Source: Plantago major
Taxonomy: Eukaryota > Streptophyta > Magnoliopsida > Lamiales > Plantaginaceae
DNA: 64,000 bases
Direction of reading: 5' to 3'
Assembly: GCA_026545765.1 (NCBI GenBank)
Contig: CM048839.1
Span: 15,500,566-15,564,565, forward strand
A program made the translations under genes and the position numbers. Numbering within the stretch: the stretch's first letter is position 1; each line of letters opens with the position of its first letter. Below, piece after piece: positions 1 to 10,348 of the stretch. The notes beneath the pieces are model-generated. The model saw only the letters and a list, made by a program, of their open reading frames with translations, was not told the origin of the DNA and ran no database searches.

Positions 1-228
1 ACAAGTAGCAAGCAGTTATCGTAGAATAAATAAGCTAACCACAAAGTCGTTCGCTAAGGAACCAATTAGGCTACCGCAACGATTGAAAGCCAACAGTTAC
101 TTGTGAAATGAGTTTGATTTGTTTGTGTTCTAGTACTTCTAATAACTAAAAAAGAGAAAATGCAATGTAGTTGTTTGTAACAATGAGATAGAGAGGACAC
201 AGTAGTTACAATCAAGCAATGCTAATTC

Positions 229-1843
229 TGTCACGCCCCAAAAACTAAAACAACGATTTTTGACATTTTCAAAAAAGACGCGACCGGCCGTGTATCGTAA
301 GATGATCTTATGCCAACACGAAGCCTAAAAAACAATAACATAAGCAGAACAAATGCGGAAACAAAGACTTTAAAACTGTGTCCAAAGGTACAGTATCAGA
401 GCGACTAAAAACTGAAAATAACAAAGGACAGCAAAAACATCTACAAGTCTCGAAACTCAAAGAAAACTAAACAACTAGGTCTGAACAAAAGGGAGATCCT
501 AAAAGAACAAATCCTACATAGCTAAACTCGAAACTCCAAGCAAAAGACTAACTCTGCTCGCCCTGCTGATCGTCTGGAAAAAAAAGGTGTAAGGGTGAGT
601 TCCCGACACTTCCACTCGGATCAAGTAGTGTAGTTCAAAAGTACATATATATACATTCAATAGTATCACACGTATACAAAAGTTGCATGGCGTAGAAACG
701 TAACATTTCGGCTCAATCAGACATGATCCTATGGCCACTAGTATAAGTCTGGTGGCACAGAGGTCGGCTCACATAACATAAACATAATCCCCCATTGACA
801 GGGTAACATAACATAAGGGAGTACTCCAGCCAGACAAATTTCTCGAAGGGTACATAACAATTCACAGGCATATCTGAGAGCTTAAACATAACATTTATCC
901 ATGCACTTTACAAAACATTTACATTCGTTACACACATCATAAAACACAATTTTGGGTAGACACTTGATCCTTATAAAAGTCTATTTATATCAAGCCCCAT
1001 AACTTGATATAATAGTAGTAGTACGCAATCATAAAACAATAATACGTATAGTAGTAATACGAAAATAAAAGTTTCGGTGCCAATAAATCTCCTTACCTCA
1101 GACGACCTAACTTGATTAATCGAACTCACCAATCAAGATGGACGGGTCTACTCAGTACCTAAAACGAAGTTAAACAAAAGTACCAAATAAACTGAAAAGG
1201 GATTTACTAAAACAGAACCGAAAATAATTTTAGACTCGGTCTAAACTTGATCAGGTACGTTATTGTATGAGGATGAAGAAATAAACAAGGTTGGGATAAC
1301 AATTATCAAGCCACGTGGGTCAAACTAGGTAGAGATGGAATTTGGAAATGCAATTTGATGGTGGTGTCACTTGAAACTGGTAAGAGAGACAATAAACAAT
1401 AAACTGGCGTGGAGTTAATTGGCGAGAGGGAAAGGCAAGACAAACAACAATCCAATAGTAATTTAATTAATCAGATTGTAGGGGAAAGGACACGGGACAA
1501 AATACTGAGTGTAAACCAATGAGAACAGTGAACGGATGAAGATTTAGGCATAATTGCAACGATACAGAAACAAGGAAAATAAAAGAACGGCTTACCAAGA
1601 ATTAAAGAAGACGGCGATGGCTGGAAGAAGACACAGACATAGAAATTCCTAGTTTTCTACTGGGGCTGAACATAAAGGAATTAATTAAATAGGTTAGGGG
1701 AAAAAATTTTAAATTAGATAACTACCCTTTCCCACTACTAACATAAAAAGGGTTTCAAATACTTTTAGAAAAATATATAATTTTAAATATTAAATTCATT
1801 ACAGTAATAATAAAATAAAATAAATAAATTTTAGGGTTTTACA
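229..1843 (-). mobile_element. Solo LTR, Ty3/gypsy chromovirus-like, with 5-bp target duplication
   Basis: Begins TGTCACGCCCC and ends TTTTACA, so it has TG...CA termini. It is flanked by perfect AATTC duplications (224-228 and 1844-1848). Read on the minus strand it runs TGTAAAACCC ... GGGGCGTGACA, the arrangement common in Tekay/Del-type plant LTRs. No internal region, primer-binding site or pol lies between the two duplications, so this is a solo LTR left by LTR-LTR recombination. Family assignment rests on terminal motifs only. Confidence 0.8.
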
Positions 1844-2997
1844 AATTCGCTCTAGGGATACGTTCATATTTGTCACACGGTCGGTGTACATAAAACCATC
1901 AATTCAACATTTACCAAACGCGTTTGAAGATATTTGAACTAGAGTAATCGTGGATCGTCAATCCACGATTCTTAACCTAACGTTTTAGAAAATCTTTGAA
2001 CGAGAGTATTGAATCGAAGGGTTTTTACGAAGATCTTTGAACGAGCGTAACCTATATGAACGATTTGAAACCCAAGATGCGAATACGCAAAGCTATCACG
2101 CAACTACCATGTTCGGAGCGATTCAGCTACTCATAATCAAAGCAAGGATGAAAGAATACAAGATATTGCTCATGAAAAACACAAACAGAATGATAATCGC
2201 ACGCAAGCTCATACAATTCGGGAAATAGAGTAAGAACGAATTGAATAAGATTAAACGATAGAGATTTACCACAGTAATCAGGGATTCGATATCAATCCTT
2301 TGAATAACAAGCAAAAACCAAACTCCAAATTGTCTCAATGTGAAAGTATGGATCTGGAGCTTTTTTCTAGCACTAGGTTAAAAAGAAGTATGAGGAAAAT
2401 TTCCCCTAGTCCTAATTAAAAAGGAAAAACGCGCAGGAGAAAAAACACGATCCGCCGCGGCGAGAGAATAGGCGGGCCACGGCGGACTCCGCTTATCGAA
2501 CATATATATATCGATTTGGCTTGCTCTCCGCGGCGGGAAAAACACTAGCCGGCGGCGAGCTCTGATTTTCTGAAACTCTCAGCATTCGCAGAATTGAGCC
2601 GCGGTGGGATAATAGCCGGGCCGCGACGAGAACCTTTTCGTGGTTTTCCAAGTCGATTCGCAATATCTCGCCGAGGCGAGACTATCACTGGACCGCGGCG
2701 AGCCATTCAATCTTCACGTTGACTTTTCTTCTCCCAAAAGCACGCTCCCTCTTCAAGTACTAATCCGGACTATGATCTCTTCACTTGATTGTAATTCAGC
2801 GAAGTCACCTTTCCTCCAAATCGTACCTAAAGGTAAAATCCCTACAAAAACACAAACATGAAACCAAACATAAAAACGCACTAAAATAACATAAAACTAA
2901 GGTCAAAGACTAACAAAAGACGATTAAAAAAGGACCGGATGATGTTAGAATATTGTTAGAATATTGTTAAAAAAGGACCGAATGATGTTAGAATATT
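1844..2997 (-). repeat. Older LTR-like stretch, no gene
   Basis: No coding region is convincing here. Read on the minus strand, the block has a GC-rich repeat zone, then a T-rich zone with a 'tgagtagct' segment of the sort seen near the 3' part of Athila-like LTRs. I infer an old LTR or leader fragment into which the 229-1843 element landed. Ends cannot be fixed. It could equally be unclassified repeat. Confidence 0.3.
2448..2706. repeat. Four diverged GC-rich tandem units, period about 70-78 bp
   Basis: Four units start near 2450, 2528, 2597 and 2668. Each has a CCGCGGCGAG-like motif, a short AT-rich spacer (for example gataatag), and a second GGGCCGCGRCGAG-like motif. The surroundings are AT-rich, so the block stands out by composition. 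Units differ at many positions, so the array is old or under loose constraint. Confidence 0.6.
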
Positions 2998-2999
2998 GT
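2925..2999. repeat. Short tandem duplication
   Basis: A unit containing aaaaaaggaccgRatgatg followed by ttagaatattg is present almost twice in tandem, and the ttagaatattg part occurs three times. It abuts the left edge of the next LTR fragment. Confidence 0.6.
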
Positions 3000-5205
3000 C
3001 TCATCAGCCGTCTATCGTGAGATGGGCTCACGCCAAGACGAAGCCTACCTTTAACCTCAAAATACATTAGTTATCAGTGGTACAATCAGAGCATCTAAAA
3101 TCCCATAAACTAAATTACAACAATTACAAATACTCAAACGATTACCACGATTCCAATACTACAAGTCATCCTATACAATACAAATCATCACTAATCTATA
3201 AACCTCAGAGTACGCAACCACTACTAAAAAGTCTTCACAAATCCACCATATGTCTACCGTCTCCACTCAAAAGTATCTCCGTCCAATCACTTACTAAATA
3301 TCTGAAAGGGGGTGTAAGGGTGAGCTCCTGGCACTTTTACCCGGATCAAGTACATATAAAAAGTTTACATATATATACACTCCGTTTTTTTATCAAACAT
3401 AGTTGAAAATCATTTGCATGGAACACATGTCACAATTTTCACAATTCACATTTAAAGCTCGAATCATATATACACTGCGGCCACACAAACCATGGTGGCA
3501 CACATGCCGACTTTCACATAACATATCCCCTAACACAATAGGGGTCCACACACATAATACTGGGAGTACTCCAAAGCACTACAATCCCCCGAAAGGGTCT
3601 ACACACTTCATAGGCATATTGATGAGCATAAACGTACGTACACATAATCCTTGCTTAATCAAATAACTTTCACAAATCACATACACAGATAAAACATTTT
3701 GGGATACACAGACGTGATCCTTTTTCGAATAAACTATTATATCAAGTCCCATTACTTGATATAATAACCATAAGTTGTTTGCAAATCATAAAACAATACA
3801 TATATAAACTATAACAATAAAATAAAGCAAAAGTGTCAAGAGTTCCCCTTACCTCCAGGTCGATACGAATCCAAGTCAAACTTAAGTAATCCACAAAACC
3901 CTCCATTATCTTGCACACCGAATCCTCCAAAGTCACATTGAACCACAATTCATCCAAAGCACCACTTGTACACTTCACTAGTGTCGAAAAGGGAAAAGTA
4001 GGTTACAAGGGCAAAATGATAAGTCCTGGAGCTCGGAAAAATAGGTTTAAATGGTAGAAAGGCATAATTATGATTGTGGAACGTCTAGGGGTAAAATTGT
4101 AATTTTCGTGGCCAAGCAACATCACCACCAATCCAACTGAGCTATTGCAGCTTTCGTTAACATTTAACCCAGCGTATTTATAACCAGATTTATTAATTGC
4201 AACTTAGGTCCCCAAATCCACTCGAATTCTCCAAAGGCAGCCCCTCAACTTCCTGTAATTTTTCAACTTAGTCCCTGCGTAATCTGATACTCTTCCAAAC
4301 CCAAAATCCTCCAATCCCAATCCAAGAAAAGGTTCGTAACTCATCCTAAACATCCTCCTCTATCCTGGTAACTCAAGATTTGGCAACAAACATCCTGAAA
4401 ACACAAACCCAATTCGAGGTTCCCAAAACCAGGGGCGTCTCACATATTTCAGGGTCCTGTGCGAACTTGTAAGATTGGGCCCCGAAAAAAATCTAAAATG
4501 AATAAACAATACAAAAAAGGCACGGCATACTATAATTGGCTCCGCAAAACTAATATGAAGAAAATCTTATTACTAAGAAAATTAAGAAGTTTAAAAAAAT
4601 ACAAAGTAAAAATAATCATAGTTTAAATAATAACATGACGATGAGTAAGGTAATGCAGACCAGGCTTGAATTTGAGAAAGTAATTTTTCCATCAAAATAT
4701 TCTACCACTAGCCCATTTCTAGATAGCATATAAGAATACTACTACAAAATTTGGGGCCATCAAATTTTCGGGGCCCTATACGGGCGGGCTTCCCGCGCAT
4801 GGCCTTAGCCACCCCTGCCCAAAACATCCGATTCTATGTTTTCTTCATCCATGGCCACAAGGTCGATACTCAACCTATCGTCCCGATTCCATCAAAATTC
4901 CGATTTCACAATAGTGTACCTAGCATTATCGAACAATAACATGACCAAGCTCTCGAGTCCGATCGGACGGAACAAGAACCAGAAGAAGAAGAGAAGACGG
5001 AAGAAGAAAGAAATAAAGGAAAATAACTAGAATAGGTTACCAACTGACCTTGGGCTTTTCAATAATTGGGCTTACGAATCCGATTCACTTCAATAAGATC
5101 CATATAATCACGTAAATAAACTCAAGTCCAAAAAAAATATCGTCTCCAAATTAATTTCAAATGGACGGTCCAGTAATTTTTTTTTTAATTTTCCGGGATA
5201 TTACA
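2998..5205 (-). mobile_element. LTR fragment related to the 229-1843 solo LTR, interrupted by a hAT element
   Basis: From about 3010 the sequence follows the 229-1843 LTR: the 'cgtctatcgtgagatg...cgaagcct' block matches one near 288, and 'tgtaagggtgagctcc' near 3312 matches one near 583. The right end is GGGATATTACA at 5205, the minus-strand TGTAATATCCC start. The left end lacks the usual TGTCACGCCCC terminus, so the copy is incomplete. It is a broken fossil fragment. The hAT element at 4430-4817 sits inside it. Confidence 0.65.
4430..4817. mobile_element. Non-autonomous hAT element with 8-bp target duplication
   Basis: Left end CAGGGGCG and right end CACCCCTG form short hAT-type inverted termini. 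The flanks carry a perfect 8-bp duplication, CCCAAAAC, at 4422-4429 and 4818-4825. Sub-terminal GGGCCCCGAAAA-type motifs are inverted at both sides. At 388 bp with no transposase sequence it is non-autonomous. Removing it makes the host LTR continuous. Confidence 0.9.
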
Positions 5206-5206
5206 A

Positions 5207-5461
5207 CTCCCTTCGTTCTTTTACAAGGTTTACCTTTTGATTTTGTGTAAATTTTAAGAAAATGGAATAAAATATTAAGTAAGTGGTAAAAAGTAAGATG
5301 AAGAATAAGAAAACTAAGTGAGAGAATATATATAAAGTATGAAAGAGAGTGTTTAAAAAATTAATAAGTTGAGATAGTGGGTTTTCAAAAAAGGAAATGT
5401 TAAACTTTAAAAAAAATTCCCAAAATGGCAAAAAGTAAACCTTTAAAAAGAACGGAGGAAG
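5207..5461. mobile_element. Stowaway-like MITE
   Basis: Inverted ends CTCCCTTCGTTCTTTTA and TTTAAAAAGAACGGAGGAAG match the Tc1/mariner Stowaway terminus. The right flank is TA; the left flank is AA, probably a decayed TA. It is AT-rich, has no ORF of its own, and lies one base after the LTR end at 5205. Confidence 0.75.
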
Positions 5462-5547
5462 TATTACTAACCATCTGTTTTTTCACTAATTATAATATAT
5501 ACATGTTTTATTCTATATAATGAGATTTGTATTTTATTTTCCATAGC

Positions 5548-8218
5548 TCACAAACTGCTCCTGCGATTGATCTACAAAGAATATGATAGATGAAGATAAT
5601 CCAATTGCAAAGAATTTTCATATGGCTGCTGAACGCTTCAAGGAAAATTACGCTATGAATGTTAAGTTGTGTCTCATTGGAAGGAGATCACGTTCTGAAG
5701 TAGCTGCATTAATTGTTGGTATTTTGAATATGACTAATTTGTATCAAGAGATATTATATATTTTAAGTACTTTTAATGAATTTAACATTGTCTCATTTAT
5801 AAATTATCAGGATACGATGATCGACATGGATCCCCGTGATATTGTCCTGGAGCAAAGAAACGGTGATTTCCACAGAATTTCGGAATTGCATCCAAGTTAC
5901 CATCCAAGTTCTATAGATGATTTCATTAGCGCTTAGATACCTGATAAGGAACTTAATTCGGAGCTATACAAAGCTGTCTCTGAGTATATGGTTCATGGAC
6001 CGTGCGGACCATAGAATTCGACTTCATCTTGCATGCATGATGGCAAGAAATGCTCTAAGAAATTTCCAATGTCGTTTAATGAGCGGACTATATTCGATGG
6101 TACTGACTATCCTGTGTATAGGAGGCGTGATACTGGTGCCACTATTGAGAAGAATGACAATATCATTGATAACAGGTGCAATTTATATTTACCTATCAAT
6201 CTTGAAGTATTAAATTATATTACATCTATATTTATCGAAATTGATTCTCACGTGTGTTAAAAAATAATAAGTTAATTGTTTCACTCTTCAATTATAGGTT
6301 TATAGTTCCGAACAATCTGTTCATGTTTATGAAGTACCAGGCGCACATAAATGTTGAATGGAGCAATGAGACCAATTCAATCATGTATTTGTTCAAGTAC
6401 GTTAATAAAGGTGTGGATATGATAGGTGTAAAACTAACTGTGGATGATGAGGTAAATGATTATGTTGACTGCCGGTACGTATCTGCATGTGAGGCAGTAT
6501 GACGAATAATGGGATATGATATCCATTACAGAGATCCACCTGTAGAGAGTTTATCATTTCATATGGAAGGTGAATAGTAAGTCACATTCAAAGATGGTGA
6601 TCTGATTACTGACTTATTGGAGAAGCATACCGTTGCAGAGACAAAGTTCCTTAAATGGACGGAATTCAACAGAGATCATCCCGTGGCACGTAAGTATCTA
6701 TATTCTAAGTTCCCTACGTATGGTATCCTTCAGCGAAAACATGGAGAGATAGGAAAAATTTCAACAATTGGAAAAATTTACCATGTTCCAATTAAGACCG
6801 GGCCCCTATATTTCATGCGAATAATGTTGAATCACATAAGGGGTGCCACTTGCTATGAGGATTTGCGGACTGTGGATGGTGTTGTTCATCCAACATACCG
6901 TGATGCATGCTACGCTTTGGGGTTGCTCGATGAGGACAAAGAATACATCCATGCTATTAACGAAGCAAGTTTTTGGGGTTCCAGACACTTCCTTCGACAT
7001 TTGTTCTCCATATTCTTACAGTCTGATAGTATGTCCAAGCATGTTCATGTTTGGAAAAATACATGGGAGTATCTATCTGATGACATCCAGTACATCATGC
7101 GAAGGAAGTTGAATAATCCTGGTATAAATTTCAATATTGTATTTGAATTAAATTTTTTACGATAAAGTTTATATACTTTAATATGCTCACTTTGTTTCTC
7201 AAAATTTCAATTTAGGGCTCGAGTTAAATGAAGAACAATCGAAGAATTTTGCCATTGCTGAGATTGAAGAGTTCCTTTCTCGAAATGGGTTCAGCTTGAA
7301 TCAGATTGAAGGTATGCCAATTCCCGACGGTGTAGTCATAAATAATGGTATGAATAATTTGATACTTGAAGAAATGTCCCACGATGTTGATGATATAATT
7401 GAGCAGCACAACCGTTTGTATCCGTCTCTCACCGATGAGCAAAGGACTGTCTACCGTCCTATTATGGATGCAGTCGATTCTGGTAGTGGTGCAGTTTTCT
7501 TTCTCTATGTTTATGGTGGCACTAGAAAGACAATTTTTTGGAATACATTGTGTTCTGCATTACGTGGCAGACGTGATATTGTTCTCCCAGTGGCATCGAG
7601 TGGTATAGCTTCTCTACTTCTTCATAGTGGCCGTACTGCACACTCCAGATATAGTATTCCTTTGCAGGTCGATGAAAATACTACGTGCAGTAGGATAACC
7701 CCCGGCAGTGATCTTACAGGACTCTTGAAGAATACAAAATTAATAATTTGGGATGAGGTGCCCATGACTAATAAGTTTTGTTTTGAGGCTCTTGATCGCA
7801 GTTTAAGGAACATAATGAGAGGTCACATGGTAGAGAATCGAACAAGCCATTTGGTGGATTGGTTGTCGTTTTTTGTGAGGATTTCAGACAGATACTGCCA
7901 GTCATGCCGAAGGGTAGCAAGCAGGACATAGTCCATGCATCTCTCTGGTCATCGAAGAAGCTTTGGAGTTCGTGTAATGTGCTGAAGCTCACTAACAACA
8001 TGCGCCTGCAGGTATTTTCATAACATTTTACATTAATTAAAAAGTGTCATATACAATTTATATATTTGAAATGCACTTAAATTATTTTTTAATATTAATT
8101 ATGTTTATTGTATTTTGTTCAATTACAGTCTGGCCGCTCACATGCTGAATTTGAAAGTATTAGGGAGTTTGTTGATTGGTAGTTGAAGGTTGGAGATGGT
8201 GAAGTTGGTGTTGATAAT
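5548..8218 (+). pseudogene. Helitron helicase-like gene, 5' portion, decayed and interrupted
   Basis: Peptide blocks in order match plant Helitron helicases: NPIAKNFHMAAERFKENY (5601-5654), RISELHPSYHP (about 5877-5910), HGPCGP and YPVYRRRDTGATIEKN (about 5994-6160), KYQAHINVEWSNE, YLFKYVNKG (6321-6415), HIRGATCYEDLRTVDGVVHPTYRDACYALGLLD in two parts (6834-6933), then a PIF1-type helicase core from 7423. The Walker A region reads GGTRKT instead of GGTGKT, and the Walker B-like motif is WDEVPM. The N-terminal HUH replication domain is absent. Stretches around 5719-5810, 6176-6298, 7122-7215 and 8012-8128 have GT...AG edges and look like introns. In-frame stops (for example near 5935 and 6492) show it is dead. 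The 3' part continues at 21964 beyond Tat element 1. Confidence 0.85.
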
Positions 8219-8223
8219 GATGG

Positions 8224-9063
8224 TGTTGAGGGATAAACCTCAAACACTAACTAACTAAACTACTACAAGCAACACGGTCTGGACCCCGCCTCCAACTTGA
8301 AGGTCCGATGGATTGCTCGTCCGAACTAAGTCACGTGAAACGACTAAGTGGGGGGGGGGGGGTTAGAACTGGATGCCCGGATTGCCTGTGTCAATCCGGT
8401 AAGAGACTTTACTCAAGAGAGAGTTGGAAGCTCTCAATGTAATAATTATGAGGGAGGTTATAGTTTTTGTATTGTCTCCCACTTACCTTAAGGTCTTGGA
8501 CCTAGTGCTGTATTTATAGTTATCACATACTCATGAGGTAGCTCATGAGATGATGCAAAGGGTACGATCCAGATTTGGACACCAATGCTACCTTTGGCCC
8601 ATGGCCCATTAGTGGACAGTGATCCAATACCGATGAGTGGGCCTGGGAGGGTAGTTTGGACCTTTTCCCTCTGAGAGTACTGTTCCGCCTGTTGGATCCG
8701 TGTTAGTCCCTCGGACAGACCTGTCTGCTTGGTTGATCTGCCCTTGGGTGACTCTGGATGTCCGAGCCAAGAGTCCCACGGAAGTATCTCAGTGGTTCTG
8801 TTATACACGTCTGGTCTTAGAGTACTGGTGGCGTCCGAGGTTCTCTCGTACGGTCCATTAGGCATCTCTGTCGACCGTCAGTTTACAAGTCCTTTCCTTA
8901 GCTAGCTCGGACTAGCTGTGGGGAAGTAGTGACTTCGGCGTACTGGTCGATTCACTTTGGGCGGACCATGTGAGGTCGGACGATCGAATTAGCTAGTTAA
9001 GCCGTGATGCGCTTTAGGACACGCTTATGGCGCCTTAACGGATTCGACATATTTCCGTATCAT
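8224..9063 (-). repeat. 3' LTR of Tat element 1
   Basis: About 840 bp, starting TGTTGAGGG on the plus strand. It matches 21121-21958 along its length, apart from a longer G-run (about 8350-8362), small indels and a changed inner terminus. The outer edge directly follows the GATGG duplication. Confidence 0.9.
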
Positions 9064-9080
9064 ATGTCCCCCGGTTCCAA
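9063..9080 (-). other. Polypurine tract of Tat element 1
   Basis: On the minus strand this reads GGAACCGGGGGACATA-like, immediately inside the 3' LTR. It corresponds to gaaactagggggacata in element 2. Position and purine run fit the plus-strand primer of LTR elements. Confidence 0.65.
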
Positions 9081-9233
9081 GTATCTTAGTAGAAGATAGT
9101 TGGTAACTATGAGGGATTAGTCGTGTCTGTGGAACGTGTCCGAATCGTTAATTAAGAGAAAAGGGAAAAAATCCTTTTTGTCGTGATCCGTCGTCCGTGT
9201 CCTCAAGGATTCAATATATCTCTTTCCCCCCCC

Positions 9234-9287
9234 CCTTTTCCGTCTACAGTCCGAGTTATCGTATAACTGGGACTGTAGAGGAAAAGG
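9234..9287. repeat. Conserved hairpin next to a C-run, element 1
   Basis: Arms CCTTTTCCGTCTACAGTCC and GGACTGTAGAGGAAAAGG pair almost perfectly, extended by AGTTAT/ATAACT around a tiny loop. A run of about 13 C precedes it. The same hairpin with a G-run at its other side is at 38445-38498 in element 2, so it is a family feature. Function unknown. Confidence 0.8.
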
Positions 9288-9379
9288 TATTTGTATCCGA
9301 GATATATGTGTCCGAGTACGGTTAGGATCTGACGCAGCTGTGTGGAAGCTGTCAGTTGGGCCGATTGTTGAATTTGTCC

Positions 9380-9660
9380 TCTTCAAAAGCCCAAGAGGCC
9401 CAATAGGTTGTCCGTTCGGCCCACGGGAGAAAGATCCCGAGTAAAGAGACGTGACCGTTGGATCAGGACGACATCAACGGTTGGGGCGCCCAGTCCGATT
9501 GATGTGACGCGTCTGTCCAGCATTAAATGCGATGTTCTAGCAGCCATCCATTCGCGAAGCAGTACAACCCTTGGATTGGAGAGGATCAACGGTTGGGATT
9601 CAAATCCAAGCGGCGTGACTCTTGGCTATCCCATAATGCCCTTATAAATAGTCAGGCCAT
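9380..9660 (+). promoter_or_regulatory. Antisense promoter 1 of element 1, TATA at 9643-9650
   Basis: TATAAATA at 9643-9650 lies about 700 bp upstream of the ATG at 10349. Upstream are several GGCCCA/AGCCCA motifs (9388-9422, TCP site II-like) and two repeated blocks with CCGTTGGAT and ATCAACGGTTGG (about 9449-9485 and 9570-9600), giving AACGG cores. A GTAAGTATCC donor-like site at 9846 suggests a leader intron. Element 2 has the same TATA (38070-38077) and paired AACGG blocks. Promoter activity is inferred. Confidence 0.6.
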
Positions 9661-10348
9661 CAGTCATTTCACACTTTTAGCAATCTCGAAACTCAGAGCA
9701 ATCTTTAAGCAATTCAAACAACGCAAGGTCGATCCGAGCAACTGGGACTTGTAAGACTTTCGGGCCATCAAGCTGAGATCTGTAACCTCGGTGCATTACC
9801 CCAGCTCGATTATCCGTGGAAGTTCTCTGTTTGGATATTTAGCAAGTAAGTATCCTTCTTTGGCTTCATTTAAATTGCCTGTATTCGCTATACACCTATT
9901 GCATGTCTAGTGTAGCTTCCCTTGCTGCTTCCGTAATTGCGCCTGTCTTCAGTAATTGACTTTTGCGATACCTTTGGTTTAGACAATAATTGATGTGTTT
10001 TTGCTGCATGCTCATAATATGCCAATTTTCTTCGTTGATGTCTTGTACTCTCATTTGATAAGTCCTGTCCGACACAACCTGTCTTGACCATGCATGTTTA
10101 CTTGTAAATCAGTGTGGGTCGTGGTATTTGGCCATAAAGTTTCTTCTTTTATCATCGTGCCATAAGGGGCAGATCATGGTGCCAATGGCACAGCTGCATG
10201 TGCCGGTGTCTTGGGGTCCCTGTCCTTCTGTGTGTAGAAAATCTTAGGGTTTAGACTTTTTCGCGGACCTCTGTACTTAATAAGACATATAAATGAACTC
10301 TCGGACAATAACAATCATTGTTTCTGATCCATTTCCTTCTGCCCTAGG

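Noticed and set aside
3077-3666. Two ORFs of 109 and 87 codons
   Set aside because: They lie in LTR sequence shared with 229-1843, have Ser/His-rich low-complexity composition and no domain.
229-5205. Treating 229-1843 and 2998-5205 as the two LTRs of one element
   Set aside because: The first LTR has its own perfect AATTC duplication on both sides, so it is a separate solo LTR. No primer-binding site or pol lies between the two.
8343-8362. Long G-run as a G-quadruplex of interest
   Set aside because: Run length differs among the four related LTRs and is probably slippage or sequencing noise.
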